A stretch of DNA of 25,351 nucleotides, taken from CAVPDE01 sp964580575. Its GTDB lineage: Bacteria > Desulfobacterota > DSM-4660 > Desulfatiglandales > HGW-15. The DNA lies in NCBI GenBank assembly GCA_964580575.1, contig CAZOLJ010000066.1:1-25351 (forward strand), read 5' to 3'. Below are positions 1-7,174 of this stretch, piece by piece. Each line of letters opens with the position of its first letter. Positions within the stretch are counted from its first letter, which is position 1. Below the pieces are notes generated by a model. The model made no database searches. It was given only the letters and a program-made list of their open reading frames with translations, and was not told the DNA's origin. Position numbers and translations under genes: made by a program.

Positions 1-333
1 AATCCTCTTGAATTTCATCTGGAAGGTCGTTCAGCCCTGTTTCCCTGGCTAAATCTCGGAGTGCAGCCAAAGCAAGACTTAGGGTCATCAGGCGCTGCTG
101 TCCATCAATCAGTTGATAGGGTGTCACTTCACCTGGCACTGGGTGAAAAGGGCTACAAACGAGGGGGCCGAGGAAGTGTTTTGTCTCGTCAGTTTCCTCA
201 GTGAGAGTGATAATGTCGTCTACCAGCCTCTGCCAATTCTCCTTCTGCCAGGAATAGTGGCTCTAAAAAAAGGGACGCAAAACTGGTCACCTGAATGTAA
301 GATCTGTCGGACTGTCTTTACGTGTGCTTCCAT
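1..333 (-). pseudogene. DUF262 (GmrSD N-terminal) protein, 5' part, frameshifted, runs off window
   Basis: The reverse strand from an ATG at 333 (AAGGAG just upstream) encodes a DUF262 N-terminus: first MEAHVKTVRQILHSGDQF and then, in another frame, HYSWQKENWQ followed by LIDGQQRLMTLSLALAAL. The DGQQR motif is the hallmark of the DUF262/ParB-like nuclease fold found in GmrSD type IV restriction enzymes and related defence proteins. The two parts are out of frame at an A7 run on the plus strand (265-271). Restoring one base there would give the family motif F-Q-x-x-Y-x-W without a stop. The downstream frame stays open to the window edge. It may be a true frameshift mutation or a sequencing error in the homopolymer, and the C-terminal half cannot be seen. 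Its function would be defence-related if the gene were intact (inference). Confidence 0.75.
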
Positions 334-402
334 CCCAACTCCTTTCGGTCTTATTGAAGTAGGGGTGAAACTGTGCTGCCCATATGTATTGGGGCGAAGT
401 AG

Positions 403-744
403 CTACTCACCGAGGAGCTTTTTCAGCGTCTCGGAAAGAGACAGTCGGTCAGCAACCGTGAGTCGTCCAAGCTTTTTCAGGACAAGCTGCTTATCCAGGG
501 TGGCGAAGATTGGCTTTACCAGAGATGGCTTAAATGAGCCCGCCTGATTCCAATCTTTGACAGCGGTTTCTCCAAAACCAACATTAGGCTTTGTGTGGCT
601 GGTTACAGCCATGAAAACTAGGTCGGGCCGCATTCTGTTATAGACGGATGCGCTGACAACCGTGGCCGGCCGCTTCTTGTATGTCGTTTGATCTGTGAAA
701 GGGAACCGGACTAAGATGATGTCACCGAACTCATAGCCGGTCAT
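403..744 (-). CDS. PemK/MazF-like toxin (type II toxin-antitoxin)
   Basis: The 113-residue product starts MTGYEFGDIILVRFPFTD and contains KKRPATVVSA and the conserved VTSHTKP-type strand. This is the compact SH3-like barrel of the PemK/MazF endoribonuclease toxins, which cleave mRNA when released from their antitoxin. The length is normal for the family. Its start overlaps the 3' end of a small upstream ORF (731-877) by 14 nt, typical of antitoxin-toxin translational coupling. It lies immediately downstream of prfB on the same strand. The family assignment is strong; activity is inferred. Confidence 0.85.
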   Translation of the reverse strand: MTGYEFGDIILVRFPFTDQTTYKKRPATVVSASVYNRMRPDLVFMAVTSHTKPNVGFGETAVKDWNQAGSFKPSLVKPIFATLDKQLVLKKLGRLTVADRLSLSETLKKLLGE

Positions 745-877
745 ATTCGGCGTCCTCGGGATTATCCCATGTTTTTGGGGATGCGCCTTCAGAGATTCTT
801 CCAGAAGCCTCGATCAACAGCCGGTCCTCTCTCCTATCAACATGCCAGGGCCCGGGGAGATGCCTCGCAAAGGGCAT
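731..877 (-). CDS. Small antitoxin-like ORF paired with the PemK/MazF-like toxin
   Basis: This is a 48-codon ORF whose C-terminus reads KTWDNPEDAEYDRL and ends in a TGA inside the toxin gene (ATGACCGGCTATGA overlap). W-D-N-P-E-D-x-x-Y-D endings are common in short antitoxins encoded directly upstream of MazF/PemK toxins (recollection of the family). The N-terminal half resembles nothing I recognise and no strong ribosome-binding site precedes the ATG. The gene may therefore be an antitoxin truncated at its 5' end where it meets prfB (stop at 883), or the true start may differ. The C-terminal part and the overlap are the solid evidence. Confidence 0.55.
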   Translation of the reverse strand: MPFARHLPGPWHVDRREDRLLIEASGRISEGASPKTWDNPEDAEYDRL

Positions 878-882
878 TCGGC

Positions 883-1981
883 CTATTTCTTCATTCTAAG
901 GAACGCATCGATGAAGGGATCCAGCCCGCCGTCCATCACCTTGTCCAGGTTCCCTACCTCCACATTGGTGCGGTGGTCTTTGACCAGCCTGTAGGGGTTG
1001 AACACATAGGAACGGATCTGGCTTCCCCAGGAGATGTCCTTCTGGTTTTCGTGGAGCTTTTGTTTCTTCTCGTCCAGCTTGCCCTTCTCGAGTTCATAAA
1101 GCCTTGCCCTGAGGACCTTGAAAGCCATGTCCTTGTTGCGGTGCTGCGATTTCTCGTTCTGGCACTGGACCACGATTCCCGTGGGAAAATGGGTGATGCG
1201 CACGGCGGAACTCGTCTTGTTGACGTGCTGGCCTCCGGGGCCGCTGGCCCTGAACGTGTCGATGCGCAAATCCTTGTCCTGAATCTCGACCTGGATGTCC
1301 TTGTCCACCTCGGGATACACAGAGACCGACGCAAAAGAAGTGTGGCGCCTGCCCGTGGCATCAAAGGGCGAGACCCGGACCATCCGGTGAATCCCGTTTT
1401 CAGACTTCAGATACCCGTAAGCGTACAGACCCGTGGCCGTGAAGGTCACATTTTTGACCCCGGCTTCCTCTCCTGCCAGATAGTCGATCACGGACACCTC
1501 AAAGCCTCTCATCTCACACCACCGCAGGTACATCCTGAGGAGCATCTCGGTCCAGTCCTGGGCTTCGGTGCCCCCTGCCCCTGAGTTGATGGCGACGATG
1601 GCGTTTCTCTTGTCATCGGGCTCGGAGAGGAGGAGCTGAAGCTCCAGGTCTTTGATCTGTGCCTCGATCCGGGAGACATCCTGTTCGACCTCCTTGAGGG
1701 TGGGTTGGTCCCCCTCTTCAACGGCCATTTCCGCGAGAAGCTTGGCGTCCTCTGCCTCGCGGGCATAGATGTTCCACTGATCGATCTTCCCTCTCAGGCA
1801 GACCCTCTGCTGGCTCAGACGGGTGATTTCGTCCTGGTTTTTTTGCCAGAAATCGGCCTGGGCCATGGTTTTTTCGATTTTGTCGAGTTCCTTCTGCAGT
1901 TCATCCAGGTCAAAGATGACCTCGCAAGAGGTGAAGTTGATCCTTGATGCTTTCAATTCGGGCAATGACTTCCTGAGGCAT
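883..1981 (-). CDS. prfB: Peptide chain release factor 2 (programmed +1 frameshift)
   Basis: RF2 recognises UGA and UAA stop codons and triggers peptide release on the ribosome. The first 23 codons (start ATG at 1981, AAGGAG seven bases upstream) end at CTT TGA C. A +1 shift there joins the 342-residue main frame that starts DLDELQKELDKIEKTM, giving 365 residues, the same length as E. coli RF2. The tripeptide SPF (stop-codon recognition, in RVSPFDATGRRH) and the GGQ loop (ASGPGGQHVNKTSSA) are both present. It lies 18 nt downstream of lnt and is probably cotranscribed from the promoter at 4505-4533. An apparent start further downstream in the main frame (1965) would be an artefact of ignoring the frameshift. 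Confidence 0.96.
1909..1915 (-). promoter_or_regulatory. RF2 programmed +1 frameshift site (CTTTGAC)
   Basis: The slippery CTT codon is followed by an in-frame TGA and then C, identical to the E. coli prfB recoding site. A GAGGT element lies three bases upstream of CTT and can act as the internal Shine-Dalgarno stimulator. Low RF2 slows termination at the UGA and favours the +1 shift, which gives autoregulation. Confidence 0.95.
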
Positions 1982-1999
1982 AATCATGCTCCTTTCAAT

Positions 2000-3532
2000 C
2001 TAACGGGTTCTGCGGGATTGTTTTCTAGTATAGCAGTAAGCGAAGAAAATGTTAACTGCGCTGAAGATTGTCAAGGCGATGGCGAAAAAATCGCCGTATC
2101 GCGTGTAAAGGGTCAGTCCGGAATCATGAAGGGGGATTTCCTTCGTGAGAAGCGCTTTGGTGAAAAGACCGCTCTGCTCCGCGATCTTCCCGTTCGGCAG
2201 AATAAAGGCGCTGATGCCGGTGTTGGCGGCCCTGACGACCGGTCTGCGGTTTTCGACGGCTCTAAAGACCGCCATGGAAAAGTGTTGAAAGGGCGCACTG
2301 CTCATGCCGTACCAGGCATCGTTCGTGAGGTTGACGAGGAGCGTGGCTCCGTTTTTGGTCATGGCTCGCCCCAGTTCAGGGAAGATGCTCTCAAAGCAGA
2401 TCAGGACTCCCACAGGCGCCTTGGGGAATTTCAGCGGCGCCACCTTGTCTCCTGGAAGGAAATCGCCTGCCGCGACCACGAGTCGCTGAACAAAGGGGAG
2501 AAATCGCTTCATCGGCACATACTCGCCAAAGGGAACCAGATGCACCTTGTCATAAGAGCCGATGATCTCTGCGTTTGGGGAGGCAAGATAGGCGCGGTTG
2601 AAAAAGGACACAGATCCTCTTTCCATTTTGTAGGCGGGGCTGCCGAATACCACGTGAGCGCCCGCTTCTCGGGCGGTGTGGAGGACGCTTCGGCTAAGAG
2701 GCTCTCCATGCTGAAAAAAAAGAGGCACTGCCGTCTCAGGCCACACCACCAGGTCCGGGCCGAAGGGCTTCGACTGTAGGGTCAGCGCCCTGTAGATCTG
2801 AATGGTCTTTTCCTGATACGCGGGATTCCATTTGACGGACTGGTCGATGTTGCCTTGCGCTATGGCGACCCGGACGCTCCCCTGAGGAGGGCGGGAATCC
2901 GACATCCGATAAAACCCATACCCCAGGGTCAGGGCCAGGGTGAGAAGAATGAGAGGAGTTTCGAGTTTCCAGCGACCGAGGTTTTGCTCAAGGAGCAGGC
3001 CATAGATCAGGGCGCTGGAAAGCACGATCACAAAGGAAGTGCCGTAGGCACCAACGAGGTCGGCCACCTGAATGGCTTCGAGATTCGTGTATTGGGTGTG
3101 CCCGAGGAGGCACCAAGGGAACCCGGTGAGGATGTTGGCCCGCACGTACTCGAGGGCAACCCAAAGTCCGGCGGTTTTAAAGGAGCCTAGGAGGGATTTC
3201 CCAATGAGCGAATAGCCCCAGGCAAAGAGTGCCGGGTAAAGGGAAAGATAGAGAGAGAAAAGGATGAGGATGCTCACGCTCGCAGGGAGCGGAAGGTGGC
3301 CGTAGTGCCCCATGACAATGATGACCCAGTAGATCAGGGTCAGAGTGTGGGCAAGGCCTGCCGCAAATCCCAGCCGGAGGGCGGCCATGGGAGTCTCGTT
3401 TTCCAGACTCTTCAGGAGGGGCACCAGGGCGAACCACGCCAGGAAGTAAAATGGACTTGGCGGGAAGGAGGCGGTCAGCATGAACCCTGAGAGAAGGGCG
3501 AGCAGGAGCTTTTCAACCTTTGGGCGTTTCAT
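2000..3532 (-). CDS. lnt: Apolipoprotein N-acyltransferase
   Basis: Lnt adds the third acyl chain to the N-terminal cysteine of outer-membrane lipoproteins at the periplasmic face of the inner membrane. The 510-residue protein has about six to seven hydrophobic segments in the first 210 residues, then a carbon-nitrogen hydrolase domain, and a final transmembrane helix near the C-terminus. The three catalytic residues of the family lie in VVWPETAVP (Glu), YDKVHLVPFGEY (Lys) and VLICFESIFPE (Cys). The ATG at 3532 follows AGGGGGT. It sits between the corC-like gene and prfB; coupling of corC-type genes with lnt is also seen in enterobacteria (ybeX-lnt). The length is normal. Confidence 0.95.
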   Translation of the reverse strand: MKRPKVEKLLLALLSGFMLTASFPPSPFYFLAWFALVPLLKSLENETPMAALRLGFAAGLAHTLTLIYWVIIVMGHYGHLPLPASVSILILFSLYLSLYPALFAWGYSLIGKSLLGSFKTAGLWVALEYVRANILTGFPWCLLGHTQYTNLEAIQVADLVGAYGTSFVIVLSSALIYGLLLEQNLGRWKLETPLILLTLALTLGYGFYRMSDSRPPQGSVRVAIAQGNIDQSVKWNPAYQEKTIQIYRALTLQSKPFGPDLVVWPETAVPLFFQHGEPLSRSVLHTAREAGAHVVFGSPAYKMERGSVSFFNRAYLASPNAEIIGSYDKVHLVPFGEYVPMKRFLPFVQRLVVAAGDFLPGDKVAPLKFPKAPVGVLICFESIFPELGRAMTKNGATLLVNLTNDAWYGMSSAPFQHFSMAVFRAVENRRPVVRAANTGISAFILPNGKIAEQSGLFTKALLTKEIPLHDSGLTLYTRYGDFFAIALTIFSAVNIFFAYCYTRKQSRRTR

Positions 3533-3569
3533 GGGAAGGCGACCCCCTGTTCCTGTAAAGATGGGAAGG

Positions 3570-4442
3570 TCAAGGCCGGCCGGCCTCAGCCAGGGAGGGA
3601 GGGGAAGGGATCTTTCGGTTCACCAGGATCTTTCCTATCTTTCGGGAGTCACCGGATTGAACGGTCATTTCAAGATCCTCAAAGGAGACCTTCTCATTGA
3701 CTTTAGGGATTTTACCCAATAGGTGGATCACCAGCCCGCCCACGGATTCGAACTCCCCCTCAGGCACGGGGATGTCAAAGTGCTCGGCCAGTTTCTCCAC
3801 CTCGAGGCGCGCATCCACGGAGACCGTGTTTTCATCGAGCACGTTCAGGAGAGGTCGCTCCTTGTCGTGCTCATCCATGATTTCGCCCACGATCTCTTCA
3901 ATGACGTCTTCCACCGTGAGGATCCCTGCCGTGCCGCCATACTCATCGGTCACAATGGCTAGGTGTGTTTTTCTTTCTTTCAATTCTCTCAGGACGTCGC
4001 TGGCCTTCTGATTGAAAGAAACAAAATGGGGTTTTCTCAGGATCTCGGGTGGAATCCTCGACCCGGGATCATTGGAGCACATCTTGAGGAGGTCTTTGGC
4101 GTGGAGAATTCCCAGGATTTCGTCGATGCTGTCTTTGTAGATCGGAATCCTCGTGTGGCCGCAGTCGCTGATCAGCTTGATCGCATCGCTGAGGGAGATG
4201 GTCAAGGGTGCGGAGACCACCTGGGTCCGGGGAACCATGATCTCGTAGGCCTTGGTCTCCTTGAGGTCCAGGACCGCATGGACCATCTCGGAAACCTCAT
4301 CGGAAATGAGACCCCTGGCCTGTCCCTCATCCATAAGATCGTAGATTTCCTCGGTCAACTCGGCCTCTTCATCTCGGGGCTTTGTCTTCCGAAAGAGGGA
4401 CTTAAACCGGCTCAGCAACCCTTGGTCCGAATCCTCTTCCAA
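3570..4442 (-). CDS. CorC/HlyC-type CBS-domain protein (cytoplasmic, no DUF21 part)
   Basis: This 290-residue soluble protein has a tandem CBS pair at about residues 65-190, with the family signatures VPRTQVV and DEYGGTAGILTVEDVIEEIVG, followed by a C-terminal CorC/HlyC (transporter-associated) domain. Such proteins are linked to magnesium/cobalt homeostasis and, as YbeX, to ribosome physiology. There is no N-terminal membrane domain, which sets it apart from the larger CorB/YfjD-type proteins. The start is TTG, supported by a full-length Shine-Dalgarno sequence AAGGAGGTGA, complementary to the 16S rRNA tail. It is the first gene of the corC-lnt-prfB operon, 37 nt before lnt. Confidence 0.88.
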   Translation of the reverse strand: MEEDSDQGLLSRFKSLFRKTKPRDEEAELTEEIYDLMDEGQARGLISDEVSEMVHAVLDLKETKAYEIMVPRTQVVSAPLTISLSDAIKLISDCGHTRIPIYKDSIDEILGILHAKDLLKMCSNDPGSRIPPEILRKPHFVSFNQKASDVLRELKERKTHLAIVTDEYGGTAGILTVEDVIEEIVGEIMDEHDKERPLLNVLDENTVSVDARLEVEKLAEHFDIPVPEGEFESVGGLVIHLLGKIPKVNEKVSFEDLEMTVQSGDSRKIGKILVNRKIPSPPSLAEAGRP

Positions 4443-4504
4443 ATCAACTCACCTCCTTATCAAGAAAAAGATGTGCAGGCGGTAACCCGGCTTGCCCTCC
4501 AATC

Positions 4505-4533
4505 ATCTTATGTCCCCCTGTCTTTTGTGTCAA
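4505..4533 (-). promoter_or_regulatory. Sigma70-type promoter of the corC-lnt-prfB operon
   Basis: On the minus strand a perfect -35 TTGACA (4533-4528) is separated by 17 nt from TAAGAT (4510-4505), four of six matches to the -10 consensus. Transcription would begin near 4498, leaving a leader of about 55 nt before the TTG start at 4442. Confidence 0.7.
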
Positions 4534-4545
4534 GGAGGGTAAAGA

Positions 4546-4640
4546 CGGTGCAAGGTGCACGGTTCAAGGTGCATGGAAAACAAAAAAAGGGACCAATAAG
4601 GATTCTTACCCTGCGCCGTATGCCGTGCACCGTGCACCAT
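4546..4640. repeat. Imperfect inverted repeat made of iterated GGTGCA units
   Basis: The left arm (4546-4575) holds three GGTGCA units. The right arm (4611-4640) is its imperfect reverse complement, with a spacer of about 35 nt. The reverse-complemented right arm and the left arm line up as GGTGCA-x-GGTGCACGG-xxxxx-GG(T/C)GCA. It lies between divergent transcription units, just upstream of the corC promoter. There is no T-tract, so it is not an intrinsic terminator. It looks like a small interspersed palindromic element; copy number cannot be judged here. Confidence 0.7.
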
Positions 4641-4755
4641 AAATTGATTTTACTTGACTTTACAGGAGGATTTGTTAATTTCAATGACAACTTTGCTTCA
4701 GGCATCGTTTTTGAATTCTCTGGACACGTTCCAGGAAGCCTGACTGGCGGGATCA

Positions 4756-4831
4756 GCGGGCATAGCTCAGTTGGTAGAGCACAAGCTTCCCAAGCTTGGG
4801 GTCGCGGGTTCGAACCCCGTTGCCCGCTCCA
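4756..4831 (+). tRNA. tRNA-Gly (anticodon CCC)
   Basis: A full cloverleaf can be drawn: acceptor GCGGGCA/TGCCCGC, D-arm GCTC...GAGC, anticodon stem CAAGC/GCTTG with loop TTCCCAA (anticodon CCC, reading GGG glycine codons), a 5-nt variable loop and a T-arm with loop TTCGAAC. Discriminator T and an encoded CCA complete the 76 nt. It is upstream of rimP-nusA, in the position held by metY (initiator tRNA) in E. coli. Confidence 0.97.
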
Positions 4832-4977
4832 GGTGACCCTGCAAGCATGGCCTAATTCCCTTTTTGAGGTTGCCCCTTCAGCAGGGGTGATGGACTTCGA
4901 ATTGCGGACGCTTTGTTGGTGTTGTTTGATGCGTTTTGCGGTGTAACAGAACAAGCGACCAACTAGTTCACAAACAG

Positions 4978-5006
4978 GAAGCGGGCCCCATGGCCCGCTT
5001 CTTTTT
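4978..5006 (+). terminator. Strong intrinsic terminator between tRNA-Gly and rimP
   Basis: GAAGCGGGCC and GGCCCGCTTC form a perfect 10-bp stem with loop CCAT, followed by TTTTT. It ends 22 nt before the rimP start codon, so a complete rimP promoter does not fit between them. Either it ends the tRNA transcript and the operon depends on readthrough, or it acts as an attenuator for rimP-nusA. Confidence 0.9.
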
Positions 5007-5028
5007 AGGGACGTGTGTTGAGACCCAT

Positions 5029-5523
5029 ATGGAAATGAAGACCCAGAGCATCGTGAAGCAGGTGGAGAGCCTGATAGAGCCCATCCTCGAAGAGATGGGT
5101 TATGAGCTGGTGGACGTGGAATACGTTTCAAGCTTCGGGAGATGGATCCTGAGGCTCTTTGTCGACAAGGAGGGAGGCGTCACCATCGGAGATTGTGCCC
5201 GCATCAGCGAGGAACTCGGGGATCTCATTGACGTGAAGGAGTTCATCCGGCACGAGTACAACCTGGAGGTTTCTTCGCCCGGTCTGGACAGACCCCTCAG
5301 GAAAGAGAAAGACCTGCCTCGCGCCCTTGGAAAGAGGGTCAAGGTGCGAATGGCTGTTCCCCTGGAGGGCCGGCGGAATTTCACCGGCATCCTGCTCCGC
5401 TACGGTGACGGAATTCTGCACCTCGATGTGGACGGTCGGGAGGTGGCTTTGCCCTGGCCTGATGTGGCAAAGGCGAATCTCATCTACGAATTCAAGTCAA
5501 CAGTCGGAGAGAAAGCATCATGA
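5029..5523 (+). CDS. rimP: Ribosome maturation factor RimP
   Basis: RimP assists late maturation of the 30S subunit. The 164-residue protein has the N-terminal alpha/beta domain (IEPILEEMGYELVDVEY, then LRLFVDKEGGVTIGDC) with the family signature LEVSSPGLDRPL, and a C-terminal SH3-like domain. The start ATG at 5029 gives the usual length; an in-frame ATG at 5035 is an alternative, and the ribosome-binding site is weak (GAGA). The stop overlaps the nusA start by 4 nt (ATGA). It is the first protein gene of the operon, immediately behind the terminator at 4978-5006. Confidence 0.95.
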   Translation: MEMKTQSIVKQVESLIEPILEEMGYELVDVEYVSSFGRWILRLFVDKEGGVTIGDCARISEELGDLIDVKEFIRHEYNLEVSSPGLDRPLRKEKDLPRALGKRVKVRMAVPLEGRRNFTGILLRYGDGILHLDVDGREVALPWPDVAKANLIYEFKSTVGEKAS

Positions 5524-6881
5524 TTTCAGATTTAAAAAGAGTCATCGACCAGGTGAGCCGTGAAAAGGGCCTGGACCGGAATGTTCTCATCCAGACTCTG
5601 GAGGAGGCTGTGAAGGCAGCGGCAAGGAAAAAGTGGGGCCCCAATTACGACATGGAAGTGACTTACAACGAGCAAGGGGGCGAAATCGAAGTGTTCGAGT
5701 TCAAGACCGTTGTGGAAAAGGTCACCAATGAGCACGTGGAGATTTCGCTTGAGGAGGCTCACAAGGTGGATCCTGAATCCGAGCTGGGGGACAGCCTGGG
5801 CATCAAAATGGATACGGATGAATTCGGAAGGATCGCCGCCCAGTCCGCCAAGCAGGTGATCATGCAGCGCCTCAGGGAGGCGGAACGGAGCAACGTGTAC
5901 GCGGATTTCAAAGACAGGAAAGGCGAGATTGTCCACGGCATCGTGCAGCGATTCGACAAGGGCGCCATCGTCGTGAACCTGGGCAGAACCGAAGCGGAAC
6001 TTCCTGTCAAAGAGCAGATTCCCAAGGAATCCTACAAGCAGGGAGACCGAATCCGTGCTTACATTTGCGAGGTCAAGCAGTTCAGCAAGGGACCTCAGGT
6101 TATTCTCTCCAGGACCCACCCCGCCTTACTCGGTGCTCTCTTTGAAAATGAAGTTCCTGAAATCGCCGAAGGGATTGTTTCGGTCGTGCAGGTGGCGAGA
6201 GAACCGGGGAGCCGTTCCAAGATCGCCGTTTCCTCAAGGGATGGCGACGTGGACCCTGTGGGGGCTTGCGTGGGTATGAAGGGTAGCCGGGTCCAGGCGG
6301 TCGTTCAGGAGCTGCGAGGCGAAAAAATTGATATTGTCCCTTGGGATCAGGATCCGGCGAAATTTATCTGCAATGCCCTGGCCCCTGCGGAGATTGTGAG
6401 GGTCATTGTCAGCGAAGGTGAGAAATCCATGGAAGTGGTTGTGCCGGATGACCAACTCTCTCTGGCCATCGGGAAAAGAGGGCAGAACGTGCGCCTGGCC
6501 TCCAAGCTCTCGGGATGGCATCTGGATGTGACGAGTGAATCCAATTACAACCGAGCCCTGAAAGAGACCTATGATTCGCTTCTCCAGCTGGAGGGGGTCG
6601 GAGAAAAGACGGCCCTGGCCCTCTACCAGGGAGGGTTCCGATCGGCTGAAGAAGTCGCCAATGCTCAGGTGGGCGACCTGATGCAGTTGGCGGATATCGG
6701 CGAAGAAAAGGCGGCGAAAATCGTGGAGAGCGCGCTTGAGCTTGTGAGAAAGAAGGAGGAGGCAGGCGAAGAAGCGGAGAAAGCCGAAGCCCCCGCGGAT
6801 GCAGGAGCTGCCGCTGCAGAAGGGAACTCGGAGGCAACGGAGGAGGTTGCCGAGGAAAAGAGCGCGGATGAGCGGAGGTAA
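5520..6881 (+). CDS. nusA: Transcription termination/antitermination factor NusA
   Basis: NusA binds RNA polymerase and controls pausing, termination and antitermination. The 453 residues contain the polymerase-binding N-terminal domain (1 to about 125), an S1 domain (about 135-200), two KH domains (VGMKGSRVQAV, then AIGKRGQNVRLAS), and one helix-hairpin-helix region (LLQLEGVGEKTALALYQGG and LADIGEEKAAKIV). An acidic Ala/Glu-rich tail follows. The C-terminus is shorter than in E. coli (495). It overlaps rimP by 4 nt and rnpM by 14 nt, indicating tight translational coupling. In E. coli NusA represses its own operon, which is relevant to the terminator upstream. Confidence 0.97.
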   Translation: MISDLKRVIDQVSREKGLDRNVLIQTLEEAVKAAARKKWGPNYDMEVTYNEQGGEIEVFEFKTVVEKVTNEHVEISLEEAHKVDPESELGDSLGIKMDTDEFGRIAAQSAKQVIMQRLREAERSNVYADFKDRKGEIVHGIVQRFDKGAIVVNLGRTEAELPVKEQIPKESYKQGDRIRAYICEVKQFSKGPQVILSRTHPALLGALFENEVPEIAEGIVSVVQVAREPGSRSKIAVSSRDGDVDPVGACVGMKGSRVQAVVQELRGEKIDIVPWDQDPAKFICNALAPAEIVRVIVSEGEKSMEVVVPDDQLSLAIGKRGQNVRLASKLSGWHLDVTSESNYNRALKETYDSLLQLEGVGEKTALALYQGGFRSAEEVANAQVGDLMQLADIGEEKAAKIVESALELVRKKEEAGEEAEKAEAPADAGAAAAEGNSEATEEVAEEKSADERR

Positions 6882-7116
6882 AGGACATGTCCCTGTGAGG
6901 ACCTGTGTGTCCTGCGGGGCCAAGCGGAGCAAAAAGGAAATGCTTCGTTTCGTTCTCAACCAGGACAAGCGGTTGCTCAGGGATGATTCCGGTCATGAGG
7001 CCGGCAGAGGGGCCTATGCGTGCAAGAGTTCATCGTGCATCGAGGCATTGATGAACCGCAAACGCGTCGAAACCGTTTTCAGGCTTCCTCGCGGGCAGAG
7101 GAAAAAGGCCGGATGA
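6868..7116 (+). CDS. rnpM: YlxR-family RNA-binding protein (RnpM)
   Basis: This 82-residue basic protein has the YlxR/DUF448 signatures VRTCVSCGAKRSKKEMLRF and EAGRGAYAC. It lies between nusA and infB, the standard place of this gene in many bacteria. The Bacillus homologue modulates RNase P (RnpM). The ATG at 6868 lies inside the end of nusA, with AGGA about ten bases upstream. A GTG at 6895 is a less likely alternative because it would remove residues preceding the conserved core. Confidence 0.88.
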   Translation: MSGGKGHVPVRTCVSCGAKRSKKEMLRFVLNQDKRLLRDDSGHEAGRGAYACKSSSCIEALMNRKRVETVFRLPRGQRKKAG

Positions 7117-7174
7117 CTGCAGAACAACAAGGGTGTTCTCGGGTTTGAGAATCCAAAGGATCTTGGGGGTGTCA

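Noticed and set aside
334..402. Possible sixth attC between the DUF262 and MazF-like genes
   Set aside because: No paired R''/R' boxes or complementary L arms could be found in this spacer.
769..1584. Open frame antisense to prfB
   Set aside because: prfB has SPF and GGQ motifs; the antisense frame is a shadow.
4978..5006. Possible attC or repeat because of the GCGGGC palindrome
   Set aside because: The perfect 10-bp stem, 4-nt loop and T-tract fit an intrinsic terminator, with no R/L boxes.
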